From: Penelope pileata
Taxonomy: Eukaryota; Chordata; Aves; Galliformes; Cracidae
Direction of reading: 5' to 3'
Assembly (NCBI GenBank): GCA_013396635.1
Contig: WBMW01005656.1
Span: 326,004 to 390,003 of the forward strand
DNA length: 64,000 nucleotides
Shown: in pieces, positions 37,001 through 50,639 of the stretch
Numbering within the stretch: the first letter of the stretch is position 1
How the letters are laid out: every line of letters begins with the position of its first letter
Made by a program: the position numbers and the translations under genes
Notes under the pieces: generated by a model
The model's database searches: none
Seen by the model: only the letters and a program-made list of their open reading frames with translations
What the model was told of the DNA's origin: nothing

Positions 37001-40000
37001 ATTTCTTCTGATAAGCTGTGGGGAGATCCCCACCAGGAACACAGAGGTGCCCTTTCTCCTACCACCCTCTCTCTGACTGTGGTGGGATGTGGATATCCAC
37101 AGGGGATGCTGCAGCTGAGCACCTCTCACCCTCCTCGCTCTGCTGTCAACTTCACTCAGTCCTTGGAGGTGTGATCAGGTGAGCTGTAAACCCTTGGCTT
37201 TTCTCCTCTTGCCACTTGCTCTGTCCAAGCCCTCTCGTTGTTAATTCTCTCTCATTATTTGGGCTATGCTGGCAAAGCAGGGAATAGTGCTGCCTCCTTG
37301 CTGTAAATGTCATGGATTAGCCTGTGTCCTGGCAGACCCTCTCCATGCCTCTTACCAGCCTTGCCAGACACCTGTCAATGATGCTGGGAGCCCTGAGCAC
37401 AGTGTTTGGGTCTCTGCACTGGAAGTTGAGGGAACAGCTCCTGTCTCTTTCTGTGGTTTGTTCACCAGTTCGTGTCTGCCTAATGCCTCTGTGGTGAGCA
37501 GCTTCTTGAAAACATTGTGTGGGGCAGTCCCTGTGCTGGCATCTGACTCTTACCATGTGGCTTTAGTTAACTGGCTGGTGTTCTCTATCTTGGCTTCCTA
37601 TCTCGACAGCAAGAATGATGGTGAGTATTTCCTCTGTTACATAAGGGTGAAATGGCAGCTCTGCTTAATATTCATCTCATGCCATGTGAAGGCTAAGATC
37701 TAATCTGCCAGAGCTGTCATCTGTGGCCCTGAGTGATGTTTCCAAGAAGAAATAAAAAGACCCAAAGCCCTTTAGAGATGCTTCCCTGCAGTCTTCTAGA
37801 CACAAGTGCTTTCACTGCATTTTTAAAGTGCATCTAATGCCGCAATGTCTGGGCAGTGCACATCAATAAATGAGAAAACGAGCAATGAGCCCAGAAGGAA
37901 CACTCAGTTCTCCACCCAGCTTTAGATTAGCCAAGATGTTTCCAAATGAAATTCACTCGGGCAGATGAACAAAACCCACGGTGTGACTTGTGACAAGGAA
38001 AGCCCAGATGTGTGCAGTTGGAGGCTTAGGAACTCCATACACAGAGCTGCCTTTGTTCTTCCAGAACAGGTTATTGTGTGAAAAAACACGCTTTTTTTTT
38101 TTTTTCTGCACTGGGAACACCCTGCTTGTAAAGATTGCTGCCTGCATGTTTAACAGGTTCAGGTTTGATCCACTGCACTGAAGGCTCTGAGCAGGCAGCT
38201 CCAGGCATGGTGCAAGTGGAAGATAGGTAAGGTTTGCCAACCCAGCTTTGCCAAGACAGCTCAGTGGTAATCTTACAGCTCCTTGACTGCAGCACGAGCC
38301 TACAATCCAGCTCTTCAGACAAAGGCTGCATTCAGCTGATACTCTTTTCCCTCTCCACTCTGAACTGCAGTCCAGTGTGACTTTGCCCTTGGAAAGTAAC
38401 ACAGCCTGTGGGTCCAGCCCTGTTCTGGAGGAGAACGTATAGTTCTCCTGCAGTGCTGAGCTAAGGAAGCCTCAAGATCTCTGGAAATAAGTCACTAAAA
38501 TCTGAAAAAATCTGCGTCTGTCAAAATGCTGCAGGAGTGGTCTTGGTAGCCTAAAAAGTCTGTCCACAGAGAAGCAGTTTTTACCTGTTGCTCTTTACAC
38601 TGTAAACGTCAATTTAACGAGGACGAGAAGCTGGAGTTGAACAACACCCTGGGATGTGTTTAGCTCATTACAGGTGACTAATCTATACAACTGTAAAGCA
38701 GTGCTGTAACTAAGTGCCTTTAGGATGCGAGAGCCTGACAATTGTGTAGTAAGGTCATGCTGGTCCCTGCTGAGGAAATGCTATCCTCCAGCTTTCAGGC
38801 TTTTTACTTCAAATCCCCCAATAGATTCCCCAAGAGCTCAGCATTTCTGCTTGTTTAGGCAGCCTACCCAGGCAGAGGCAGCTGCCAGGTGAGATGTTGG
38901 CTGGAAGCTGCAGACCTGAGACAGATTTTGCAGGAAAGCATAACAGAGCCCCTTGCTTTCAGTAGCAAACCTGGCTGAGTATCGGCTGAGGTGGGTCTCC
39001 TTGGGTGCATGCACAGCTGAGACACTGCTAACCCCTCAGTGCAGGAGGCAGACAGCTACTGTCAGGAACCCACTAGCTTGGGTGCAGAGGGGATCCGTCT
39101 CCCAGCATCATCTGTGACAATTTAATCAGAGAAATCAGAGACAGGCTGGGCTGGATCTTCCCCCCCACTTCAGCTGCTGTTGCACTCAATCTGCTGCAGT
39201 AAGCTTTCTCCTTCCACGTTTCTCTGTGGACTCTGCTTCTGGCCTGGGGCGTTCAGCTGGTAGAAGCACATGGTCTGATGGCAACTTGCAGTGGCCTGAT
39301 TTTCCTCCTGGAAGCAGGGCCAGGGCCCAAAGTACAGTCACTTCTGCTGGTAGCTCTTCAGAGGAATGGCTCTGCTGAGAAGGCGCTTTGGACAGGCAGC
39401 AGCCTGCCGTGTCCTTCCCCGATGAGACACACTGCACCTGGGCTGCGGTCACAGCCCTGGGTCAGATACATTGGTGGTAAAGGTGGTAACAGAAGCAGGT
39501 AGGACCTGTGGCTTTAGTGGGGGGAGCAGGTTTGTGCTTGAGGATATCCAGAAGGATGTGTTTGTCTGAAAGCTGTCACGGGGTGTTTTGCTAACTTAGT
39601 CTGTTTGGTCTCTGATTGGGCTCTGTGGCATGATTGGTGTGAGACTGTTGCTGCTTGATGGAAGTATGGTTGGTCCTTAACAGTTTACAGTTTCAGCTGT
39701 CCTGGGATCGCTGTGTATTGAAACAGGAGTGTCTGGACAAACTTCTTATCCTTTCTACTTCATCAGCTCATGGGTGGCTGAGGTTTGTGCTTGCTGGGGG
39801 TTTTGGGTTCCACTGAGAGTGGATGGGGACGTGATGAGTTAGCTTCTGACCTACTGGTTTGTTGCCTGTGTGATCCTGCTCTAGTGTTGTGGGTCCTTTC
39901 CATCTCCCACACCGCATCTCTGTAACAGCCCCAGTGTAATTAAAACCTGGCAGATGCTCCCAGCTGTCTGTGTGGCTGCACTCGTTCATTATCTTCTGGA

Positions 40001-43000
40001 CCCATCAAATGTGCTGCCAGAAAGTGGAAATTGCTTTTCAGAAGGGAACAAGGGGTTCTGTATCAGCTCCATGAAAGCCAGAAGCCAAAACCCAGAGGAT
40101 GACAAAAGCAAGACAATTTGGTTCCTGAATATGGTTTCCATGCACTGATTCCTCCCGCCTGTCCCAGATTTCTACTAGATTTTAGAAATGCCTTCAGAAG
40201 TCTTGCTGCTGTACATACACTTCTTACAGGACCTTGAAGGCAGGAGTGATACAAGCCAAGGGCATGAGTTCAGACAGAGGTTATGGGAAAATGCTCCCAC
40301 TAGCAGAAGGCAGGAAGTGGAGAATACAGATCAGCTACAGACAGCCTGGCTGATACCTCCAAGTGAAGCAGCTATTTCTTGCTGTGCTGCTACTGGCAGC
40401 ATCCATGCTTTGCAGCAGCCAAAGATGCCAACTCTGCAGGTGTCTTTTGCTGCAAACTGTAAACCAGTTCCTCTCCTGTTTTCAAAGAGGAAGTGCTGCT
40501 GTTAAATATTTAATCAAATTTATTTTGTCTTATATAACACCTTGCAGCTGGGTCTGGCTGCCAGGCCCGTTTCAGACCTGTATTTCCCTCGGTCACACAA
40601 CTCCTTGCTGCCATCTCCTTCCCTGTACTCAGGGATGCTCTTTTCTTCAGCACTGGTGATCTGTGTCATAGGAACAGGCTTTGCTCAAAGAAAATAAGGA
40701 GAAGAGGTGCATTTAAAAGAACTAGGGACTGCTCTTTACCAGCAAGTGTCAAGGAGAGAACAAGCGTGGGTGTCTGAACACGTTTGTAGTAGTGGAAAGC
40801 ACATTTTGATTTTGATGCACTCGGGAGAGGCTGAGGGACTTTAAGACCACATAAAATTAAGCATTGACACTGCACCATTTGGCTGAGGTTTTCTCAGAGG
40901 TTTAGCAGAGGTTGCAGTGCAGGTTTCCAACCCTGCCTTTCTCCAAGATGGGCCCCAGTGGGTGACTGGGAGGATGCTCGGCTGCAGTGCGGTTCCTCCG
41001 CGCCTGTCCCTGCGGACCCGATGCGGCTGCTTACCATGCTTGGGACTTCCTCCGGGGCATGCCGTGCCGGTGCCATTTGGAGTGTGGGGTCAGGTGGTAA
41101 ATCAGCTGCCTGCAGATCCTGTCTGAGGATTTCCAGGGGTCATACTCCTGAAAGCAAGGGGACAGCTTTAGGCTCTGTGTGCTGCTGCAGAACAGGAGGC
41201 AAGGGGGAGGATGGAGGAAGATGGGAAAGGGGTGGGGGAACGTATACAAGGAAAGATGGAAAACAGGATGAAAGAGAGAGGATTCCTTCCTGGCCCTATA
41301 AATCCCAGCATATTCCTGCCTTGACTGGGGAGTGGGGCTGCAAACCTGGCCTCTTCTTCCCTCCCATGCTCCAGCTGGGAGATGCTAGGGCAAGGAACCA
41401 GCCAGGTCCCCGCATGGCACCTTGCTTCCTTGCAGTCCATTCTTCTCCTGGAAGTTTGAGTTTGGGAGCTTCCCAACAGCAGCAGCTCCCTCCAGCCCCT
41501 GCACCAAAGCACCAAGGTGGCTGCTACTTTCCTGGGTTTATTTTTGCACACACTGTCTATCTCCATGACTTTGAAAGCATCTCTCTCCTCCTGGTGAAGC
41601 AGAATGACAAAGGACAGCTGCTGAAGGTTGGGATTTCTGCCTCCTCTGTTGTATTTTCCAAATGCTGACAGACACCTGCATTCCTGTTCCTCAGCCCTCC
41701 AGCCATGGTGCAACACGTGCATTTAGGGATTTGATAGGTAAACACATAGTAAAGCTGTCAGGGAATATGCTAATTCATTCTTTATTGCAAGCAGTTGGAG
41801 TGCTGTGCTGAGGGCCAACAGCTGCACTGTGACTTTTCTAAGCAGCCACTGGATCAGCTGAGCATCCCCGGGATGCGCTGCCAGCACGTGGCTGTTCTTG
41901 CTGTGCCAAATGGGGAGGAATCCCAGCCTCAGTGCTCAGCAGAGCACCTCCTGAGTGCTGTCACAGCTCACTCAGGAACTCCACTGGGACTGGTCTGTGC
42001 CCGGGATGAGGTGCGCTGTTCCAGACTATTGCTGTGCTGGTGAAGCCAGAACTGGTACCCTGGTGCCACCTACAACAGCAAACCTTTCCCAGTGGGCACA
42101 CGTGCACAGCAGGCTTCATGACAGGAGCTGGCACTGTGCCCTGCGAGCATTTGTTGGCTCACAGTTGAGGATCACCCTCCTGTTCCTTCACGTGTCCTCA
42201 CTGATTTAATTTCCCTGGGCAGGCTGGGAGTCGAGCTCAGCCTGCTTGCTGGCAGGCAGTCACAGCCACCAGGTGCTCAGCCCAGGTGGGAGAGGGGATG
42301 TGGTGTGCTGGGAAGTGTGCTGAGGCTGGGTCTTTCCAGCTCCCTAAATAAACCCCTACAGGGGAAATCTCATCTACACGACGGTACACGTGGCATTGCA
42401 TATAAGCATATGTCTGAAGAAGTGAAATTAGAGGAGATGGGTGTCTGCAGGTGCATAAAAATCAGTGTGTTGTCTGCTGGGCAGGGTAACGTCCCCTCAT
42501 GCCACCTCCCCTGAAGGGCACTGCATGGTGGGAGGGGGGAGATGGTCTGGATAAAATAAATCAGAACAGCTGGAGATGAGGCCAAGTGAGGTACTGTTAC
42601 TAGGAGGTGCTATTACTGCAACCTCCTCCTGCTGCTTCCTTTTAGATGCTTCCATTTGGATGAAAGTTACCCTTGAATAGAAGATTTTTCAGGCTGTGTT
42701 ACAGCTGCGATGAGGATTAGAATGGTGCTAATTTGCACCAGGCTCTCAATGTATCCCCCAGGGCACCACTGTTTGCTCTGAGCTGCGTGCACTTAATATC
42801 TCTCTTTGCATAAGTTCACTCTGCTGCCCTCTTTACAAAGCAAACACGACACTTGCCAAGCCTGGTGAGCAACTGGGTGGTGGTTGTGGTGGCAGAGTGA
42901 CAGAAGTGGATGCTGGCGTTGCTGTGGGACTGTCGTATCTGTGAGGTTTGTCTGCACCCTGCCTTGCCTTTCCTTGTCTGCTCTCCTCGTTCTCTAAAGC

Positions 43001-46000
43001 ACTGTGCCAGCAGTGCAGGGATACTGCACAGAAAAAATATTTACTTCTTGAGCCCTGACTTGCACCTACCTGTATTCCTACAGCACCGTTCTTTACTCAA
43101 ACCAAACCCTGGGGGACTATAGAGGATGTATGGCTGAGTTGGGGCAGTCTCATGTGACAAAGCCTTAGAAGAGAGGTTCTTGTCCTCCTCCCACAGTCAG
43201 CAGCTTGGGCAGAGGTGCAGGGATCTCTGTTCCCCTCTACAGCCCCATAAGCTGTGAACACGGTACCATCATCTGCCTCCCCACGTTGTATGTTTTTATC
43301 TGGCATTTACCCTGCCACCAAGTCTTCTGTTGGCAAGATGAGTAAATTCCTGGTTTCTGTGCCTGCAGCCTACCTCTCCCCAAACTGCATTCATGTTCCA
43401 AAGTAGTTTTAACTGATTTCTACAGAAATATGCACAACGTTGTGTACGCCAGCACTCCAGGGATGTATGCTGGCTGGTGCTGGAGGACTGCAGAGCCCCA
43501 CTCAGCACGAGCCACCAACCCACTGCAGCTCACTGCATCACTGCTATGTTGCAAAGTGTCTGCTGAGCCAAGGAGAGTTCACCTTTTTGGGACACTGTAG
43601 ATCTCTAGCAAGGCTCATCAGCAAGTCATGGGAGATGGGATCCACCAGGTTGAGGAACGTCGCGTTTTTGTAGAGGACTTCATTGAGGAATGTTCCTTCC
43701 AGTCCCAGGTCCTACAAGAAAAAGACAGATACATGGGCTTTGCTGGAGCCATAACCATGAGGTATTTTGAAACCAGAAAGTAAATCCTGTGAGGTGCCAG
43801 CTGCCTACTCAACACAGGAAACTATCCAACAAAGGTAAAGCAGCTGTGTGAGCTAAGGGAAGAACTTATCTGCATGGACCCCGGGGTACAAGGCACCTTT
43901 GGGCACAGTAGAAGAACCCTAAGCATCTTTGGGAACAAAAAGCTTCCCCAGGAGTGGGATGGGTGATACTGCAAAGAACTAAGCTGTTTTGTAATAGAAG
44001 GAAAGATAAAAATCTAATATATTACACAAGTATTGCAACCAGGAGGTGCCATGGGGCACTGGGAAAACAACTGAGCATCTCGGAAAGAAAGATCACAGGC
44101 ACTCACATGAAAATACCCTGAGGGCAAAGAAACACCTCAGCAACAAAAAAGTAGAACAAAAAGGCTCCCCAACTGGGATGGTGCCGAGTTGGATTCAGCT
44201 GATGAGGAGGGCTCAGCTGAAGGAGGAAGCAAGTCCTCTGCCCATTCTGCATACTGCTGCCAGGAGAAATGAATAAGCAAATGGGTGCCCCATATGTTCA
44301 CGCTGCTCCACTGAATGTGTGCTTCAGGCAGCACCCAGGGAAAGATGTGCTGAGAGCTCTTAGAGAGAGGGAGAGAGAGCTGGGAGTGTGTGCACACATA
44401 ACCAGCAGGGACAGAGCCATGGCTGGCAGAGCTGCTGGATCTTAACCCTGAGCAGCAAGCAAAGCTGCTGCTGTATCCACTCTCCCCTGCTCTGGATGTG
44501 TTCAGATCAAATCAAGCAGAGAGCACTATAGAGACAGAGATCCTGGCTACAGATCTGGTGGAGAAAAGGAGAATAAATCAAATGCTTTACAGCCCCACCA
44601 CTGCGTGTACACCATAAGCAACCAAGGAACCCGAGCAGTGGATCGATCCTGAAGGACAGATGCAGCTGGATGTGGGCCAAGGCATCGTGCCAATGTCTCC
44701 CTTAACCGTAAGGCTTCGGGGAAATGGAGCCTCCTACACTGAGTGTAACATGCATAGATGAAGAAAGCTGCCAAGAGGATGGCATGGCTGAGCGTGCAGC
44801 AGAGGATGTCGGATCAGTAATTAAACTCCCCCAGTTGGAGCTATACCGTTAAGTTGAATCTGCGTTCCCATCATCAATCCTGTCTTCAAGGGTTTTATAA
44901 ATAATATTCCTGCAAATATTCACTTCATGCTGATAGTCTAAAAATTCTTAGCATAGGGCATTTTCTAGTTAATTGCATTCTTCCCTTCCTGTCTCCTTTT
45001 CTCTTTTTCCTGTCCTCCTCCGTTCTTTGGAAAACGCCGTCCTGCCTGCCTGGGTGGCTGCAGGTAGCAGGACAGTGTGAGTTTGGGCAGTTCAGTTGGC
45101 TTAGTGCTGTTATCTTCAAAATGACACTTGGCCAATATCTCAGCACAGGGAAATCCAATCACACCAGGCTTTCTGCTGGTGCGGGTCGAATGCCCCCAGT
45201 AACTGCAGCTGAGCGATGCCCAGCAGGAAAGCTGGTCTGTCTTTTGCAGGTGGGTGTTTCTGAGCCTGGTGAGGTGATGTGCAATGGAGCTGTCAGAGTG
45301 CTGCTGTACAAAACGTGCATGAGTGGACACCCATGGTTTGCAGTCCTTCTGTGTGCAGCCTTCTAAAATGCTGGAATCTTGCAGCCCTGTTCAGCAGATC
45401 TGCTTACAGCTGTCTTCCTTTATTTAATTACACCTCCTGATGTCCTAGGAACGATCCACAGCCCCTTAGGGCCTGCAGACCACAAGCTGAAAAGCGCTGG
45501 CAGATACAATTACAGCCTGCAGGGTGAATGCATGGGGCTGGACAAGGTCTGCATCTGCTGGGGGCAGCAGGAAGCACTCCCAGGAGCCCACATCTCCAGG
45601 TTGGGCTGAGCACATCTGCTCATCCCAGGAGGTTGCAGTAATGGCTCCAGGGTTGCTCTGCCTTCTCTGAGGGTGCGAACCCCACTGGCCTGAGGCACAG
45701 TGACAAGGTATGGTGTTAAATATCCTTACTGTCCACTGGAGTGAGTAAGGTGTCTCTGTTTTTACAGGTAGCAAACAGACCCTCACCTGGGACGTGTTGA
45801 TCAGCGACTCCTGCGAGCGTGTTACTGCCAAGGTAAGGCGGTCTGTGGGAGGGGACGTGCTGGGGACCAGGCTGAGGGCTCAATTTAGCTGAAGCGTGAT
45901 GCAGTTTTGTAAATGATGAAAGATGCTGATCACGGTGCTTTGGAGCTGGCATTGGACACACGAGAACTGGTTCTGATTATCTGACCAGTGGCTGACAGTT

Positions 46001-47848
46001 GTGTTAGTCGTTGGAAGGTGCAGTCCTCATTAGCACTGCAGCCCTCTGCCTCTGAGATCTGAGCACACAAAGAACCGGAGGCTTTGCGGGGAGCGTTGGA
46101 TGGGTTCCCGTCTTATTTTGTGGAGGAAGGCTGTGGTGGGACTACAGGATGCACGTCCCACTGTGGTGTTGTGAGATGAACAGAGGGTCATTGTTTTGAC
46201 ATGGAGGGGCAGAGATGGGGACAAGGGGGACTGGAAGGGCAGGAAGCAAAATGAGAGCATTCCGGACACGGTAATTCTTGATGCAGGCTTGGGAAGCCAG
46301 GCGCTTAGCTGACCCTGAAAGGAGCTGGCAGGGTGCATGGAAGGAGGGTTCCAAAAGGACCCTCTGCTCCCTGTGACTCAGCATTCAAATCCCAGCTGTT
46401 CACCCATGGAACTTCTGGGGACCTCGAGATCTGTGAGGGATTCCAGTGCCCCAGCCTGAAGGAGAGGTGCTGAGCTCTATAGAGAATGGCAGTTTGAGGT
46501 TCTGGCCTCTGGCAAACCCTGCAAAAGTCTGTTCATGTTAGATTGCCACACTCACCAAGTCAGTGGCTGCTGCTTTTTCCTCACAAGCTTCCTGTAATCA
46601 AGCTTTTCCAAAACTGTCTTTGAGATCTTATTGAGTCCTTGACTGCCCACACAGGCTTTTTGCTGAGGGCCATCTATCTGCATGTGTGATGTGTGGCAAG
46701 AGGGGTGTTTGTAGTGCTGGTCACACTTCTCACCTGAACTCTAGGGCAGTGTGCATGAAAAGCAGAGATGGAACTTGAGGTCCTGTAAATCCTTATCCAT
46801 AAAAGCACAGCTTGTGGGTGGGCATTGGCCCCCGCTCAGGTGTGCTGCAGAACCCAGGGCTCAGGGCAGAGCGGTGTCACCGTGGCTCCCAGCAGCACGG
46901 CTGTACCAGCACCCAGTGAGCCCAGCCCTGCCCCTCAGCACTCGCACCCAAAGGCTCAGTGCGTTCCCACCATGAAGTGGGGCATTATCTAATGTCAAAC
47001 ATGCTAAGCTAACAACTGATGGTGTTCTGCACTCAAATCAGAGGGAGGATTTGTCCCCTATGTGGTGTATTACAGAGCTGTCTGCACTTTGGGGGAGATG
47101 AGAGTGCCTGGAAGTGATGGAGCGATGGAGGAGGTGGTTCTGTCCCCAGCACCAGTGTGGCACCCAGCTGTCTGCTGGCCGCCTTGGTGCTCCCGAATGG
47201 CAGCGGACAGCAGCACGCTCCCTGGCACACGGACCCCTTTCAGACCCCTTTCACACCACGGCCTCCCCAAAGCCCCCTAGGTCCAAAGCTCCCCGCCAGC
47301 TGCTGGGGGGCGGTGGCAGTTGCACAGCCCGTGGCATCTCCCTGGGGATCACCGACTCCGGGCGCAGCGGAGCTGGCACGGAGCGCTGCGGGGGGGGACG
47401 GTTCGCTCACGCCGTGCAGCCCCGCTCCCAGCTCCCCTCCCCGGGCACCCCTCACCCGGGCGGGGCCGCGGGGCGGTGGCCCGGAGCCGCTCCCGAAGGG
47501 CAGCACGAAGCGGCCCCGCACCGCCCCGGCCCCTTTGTTGCCCGGGGGTGGCACAGCGCGGCTCGCCCCGCCCGCAGCCGTTACCTTCCTGAGCAGCCTG
47601 AGGATGTGCACGGCGTGCTCTCGCTTGTGCTCTCGGATGGTGGCCTGGATCTCCCGCAGCCACCCCACCCGCCGCACGTAGGGAGCCGGCGAGGCTTTCC
47701 GCAGCACCCCGGGCAGCTTCTGGGGGTGGAGGAGCAGGGACGAGAGGTGGAAGTCGCCCCGGCATCCCTCCAGCTTGCAGCCCGAGGGTTCCTCGGCGCT
47801 GGGGCTCTCCTCCTCCAGGCTGCTCTGCCGGCTCAGCCGGGAGCCCAT
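33497..47848 (-). CDS. LRRC75B: LRRC75B, leucine-rich repeat-containing protein 75B, complete coding region
   Basis: Four minus-strand exons join in frame: 47585-47848 (ATG 47848-47846), 43583-43711, 41035-41147 and 33497-34019 (stop TGA 33499-33497), giving 342 aa against 315 in human. The order of conserved parts matches LRRC75B: VRRVGWLREIQATIREHKRE, DLGLEGTFLNEVLYKNATFL, NLVDPISHDLLMSLARDLQC, EYDPWKSSDRICRQLIYHLT, then leucine-rich repeats (LTSVDLSFTELND, LTHLSLNGNRLTRATM, LAWVDLGNNVDV) and LSQQTTLPTIYEALD. The acidic Ser-rich C-terminal tail is the variable part. Human LRRC75B is linked to repression of myogenic differentiation; I have no direct functional evidence here. The start MGSRLS fits the N-myristoylation pattern MGxxxS. 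Earlier in-frame Met codons exist upstream but match nothing in the family. Confidence 0.95.
34020..41034 (-). other. LRRC75B: LRRC75B intron 3 (about 7 kb)
   Basis: No additional conserved exon is seen on either strand. Contents noted are a T14 run (38092-38105), a 14-base perfect palindrome at 36650-36663, and an AT-rich stretch at about 35320-35380. Confidence 0.75.
38092..38105 (+). repeat. T14 homopolymer
   Basis: Fourteen T in LRRC75B intron 3. Confidence 0.85.
41035..41147 (-). CDS. LRRC75B: LRRC75B exon 3
   Basis: Acceptor TTGCTTTCAG, donor AGCATG/GTAAGC; 113 bases. It encodes EYDPWKSSDRICRQLIYHLT, then PHSKWHRHGMPRRKSQA, and ends in phase 2 within the Cys of the following CLK. Confidence 0.95.
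41148..43582 (-). other. LRRC75B: LRRC75B intron 2
   Basis: Nothing beyond chance ORFs. The ORFs at 41.2-41.7 kb on both strands show no family features. Confidence 0.75.
43583..43711 (-). CDS. LRRC75B: LRRC75B exon 2
   Basis: Acceptor TTTTTCTTGTAG, donor AAAAAG/GTGAAC; 129 bases, phase 0 at both ends. It encodes DLGLEGTFLNEVLYKNATFL, NLVDPISHDLLMSLARDLQC and PKK, one of the most conserved parts of LRRC75 proteins. Confidence 0.95.
43712..47584 (-). other. LRRC75B: LRRC75B intron 1
   Basis: No conserved exon was found. A short (GA)n purine tract lies at 44362-44379. The 3' third is GC-rich as it approaches the exon 1 CpG island. Confidence 0.75.
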
Positions 47849-48030
47849 GGCCGCGCTGCCGCTCCGCTCCGGGCCGGGCGGGCTGCGGGCTCGGGGCCGG
47901 GGGAGGCGCGGCGAGAGGCGGGGGTCGGGCTGCCCCGCCCGGCTCCGCCCCGGCTGCTGCTCCCCGGGGTCCCTCACCTCCCCCCGCTTCGGTCCCTGCC
48001 CCCGCCCTGCTACAGCCTGGCGGCCCCTCT
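47330..48030 (-). promoter_or_regulatory. LRRC75B: LRRC75B CpG-island promoter and exon 1 region
   Basis: Very CpG-dense sequence surrounds the LRRC75B start codon, continuing upstream to about 48.0 kb, with no TATA box in a useful position. The density explains the many overlapping long ORFs here; only the frame carrying MGSRLS is real. Confidence 0.75.
47585..47848 (-). CDS. LRRC75B: LRRC75B exon 1
   Basis: The exon encodes MGSRLSRQSSLEEESPSAEE, a linker (GDFHLSSLLLHPQKLPGVLR) and YVRRVGWLREIQATIREHKR with HAVHILRLLRK. Donor GGAAG/GTAACG, phase 0. The start is chosen because human LRRC75B begins MGARLGRR and LRRC75A begins MGTRQT. Residues 10-45 are longer than in human. Confidence 0.92.
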
Positions 48031-50639
48031 CGGAGACTGCTCCTCCTCCTCCTTCCCCACCTCCCAGGGTGTGTTCTGCTGGGGGATTCTCGGTGGTGGA
48101 GACAAAGAGAGGAGCGGCTCCCCGCATCCAGGCGTTTCGGGGAGCTTTTTTCCTGGGGCAACTCTGGGAGCATTGCAAGGGATGAGCAGTGGCTCACAAC
48201 TCATCTAGCCGGGAGCGCTGCCCTGGGCTGTGTGTTCTGTCGGTGGAGCAGGGGAGGTGTTTGTACCGATGTAGAAAGTGGCAGGAATTCTGCCCAGCAT
48301 CAGTCTGCAACCGATAGCATAATTCTGGCAGTGTTCCTCGCCTGCTGTGGGCAGAAGCGTTTTCCTCATACGCATCCCTCCCTCCTCCAGTGCTGCACAG
48401 TGAGTTTAGCACATGCTTTTCCTCAGACAAAATCCAACAGGACGGCAAAAAAGCAAAGCAAATCCCATTGCAGGCTGCTGGGTGTTAGCAGGCAGCCGAG
48501 TCATGGCCCCGTATAACCAGCGGCTCAGCATCACCTGCTCTCTGTGGGCTCACTCCTGCTCAGGACCATCCCCACCCTCAGCCTGGGTGCCCACAGCAGG
48601 CAGCATGCAGGGCAGGAGGGTGCAGGAGGGCTGTATCGGGGGGGCACGCAGCTGGAGGAGCTGCCCAGGTTTCCTGCTGCCTTGTGCAGCCACGAGATGA
48701 GCACCATCCCCTGTGTCTGCAGAAAAACTTCCCTTCTTGCAGCTGTTGGGCCCTCGTTTTGGGGGGATGGGAATAGCTCTTTGCTGTACAGACTCTGCAA
48801 GGTTCCTTCTCAGCATTCCTCAGAGCCTTGAATGAGATGTGGGTGCTCTGCAGCACTGCAGCCTCTTGCACAGGCTGCTGGGGACATGGCTGGCGAGAGC
48901 AGATGGGGCTGGAGCAGGGCTGGGCTCAGAGCAGCCTGGTGGGTGCAGCTTTGCCCTAGCCTTATGCAGGTCATGAGCTACAGGAGGTCAAATCTCCAGG
49001 GCCTTTCTCAGAGCTGCACTCAGTGTTTGATCAGACAACTCTCCCTCTCCCTGCTCATCCCCTCCCTGCTCTATCTAAGCACCTGCAAGAGAGAAATTGG
49101 CATCGACACATCCCGAGCTGCTGCTGAACTGACTCTGGCTAATCCCATTTGGGGGAAGAGATGCTGAGTAAGGACTGCGGGGTCTGGTTGGAGAGGGGCT
49201 GGGTCAAGAGAAAATCGCTGCAGGGAGCACAGCATGATGGCTGCAGGAGTGTCACTGGGAGCAGGCTGAGCCTGCCAGGCTGGCAGCAGAGGGTGAAGGT
49301 GCCCAGGAGGCTGTGCAGCGGCCGTTCCGCTCCGCCTGGCAGCTGGAGGAGCTGCCTCGGGTCCGTGCTGCTGCTCTATGAGCACTGCTGGGAGGAGGAG
49401 CAGCAGCGTTTGTAGCCAAGGGATCAGCTAATGGCAGAATGGCTCTGTGCAGCTGAATTGTCTCAGCCTTATCTCCGAGATGCAGGGGAGGAAACGCAGT
49501 TTGCACTTAGGAGGGGATGAGGCCATCTGCGTTGTTCCGAGGCAGCAGGAGGGTGAGCATGGGGCTCGGGATGGCCCTGTTACCAGGATACCTTCTCCTC
49601 TGTGTATGGCTTGAGAACATCCCACCACAGAGCAAATCCTCTTAACAAAGAAACAACTGGGGAGCGGTTCAGCTGCCTCCTGTCTGTGTGGTTTAGATCT
49701 GGAAATGTTACAATCACATGAATAATAGGGGCTAATGAGAAACACACCGGTGCTGGGCTTGGTTCTGCAGAGGGAGAATGGCTGGCTGGCAGCTCTCTGT
49801 GGGCTGGGAGATAACCCTGCCGTGTGTGTGTGCATTTCTGTTCCTGAGGTGGTCGGCAATATTTGCTGCATATCGTGGGGGGAGGCAGGAGATGGCTCAA
49901 GGAGAGTGGGCTCCATCAGGGCCTGCACCCCCTGGTTCTGTGCAAGCTTAGCTGCCAGGCACGGTGACAGCAGTCTGCAGGAGGGTCCCCACCCTCGCTC
50001 CCATCCTTGCTGTGGTGGCAGGGACACCTGGCAGCTCCCCAGGGGGATGGATCGGTTCATGTGTTTGTTGTGGGGCCTGGGGGTCCCACGGTGACCACAG
50101 GCTGTGCTTCTGGGGCTTGGAATGAGGGTTCCTCCACCCTGACCCAGTGCTGTGCTCACACCTCTCAGAAGGACGCTGCTCCAAACCCAGCTACAGGCGT
50201 GTGTGGCACTGCTGACTGCAACCAGCTGCGTGTGGCATGGCTCAGAGTTTCCCAAAAATCCTCTCAGTGTTAGAATGGGAAAAACAGAAAACAAACAGAG
50301 ATCCTCTGTTCACTCAAATTATGCGTCGCAGACGCATCTTGTCATCGTGCCAGTGTCTGGTAATGGGAACGCTCCCAGCCCCACAGCCTTTAGGACGAGG
50401 AAGCAGAGCTCGGGTTGGTGCCAGGAGCAGGAGAGTGATGCCCTGGGTCAGGACACAGGTCCCTTTCCCCACACCAGCCCCTAGCAGGGGCTGATAGCAG
50501 CTGCCTGGGAAGGGTCAGACCAGGAGGTTGGTGTTTTCCTGAATGTTCTCCTTACCACAAGCCATTGTAGCTCAGGGATTTCCTCAGGTGTGGATCATTG
50601 GATTTAATAATCCTTTACTTTTCTTTTTTGCCCTAAACC

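Noticed and set aside
47114..48208. 364-codon plus-strand ORF over the LRRC75B first exon
   Set aside because: It is the complement of the CpG island carrying LRRC75B exon 1. The minus frame matches a known protein and this one does not.
49428..50294. 288-codon minus-strand ORF
   Set aside because: No domain, no splice logic, composition typical of chance frames in GC-rich avian DNA.
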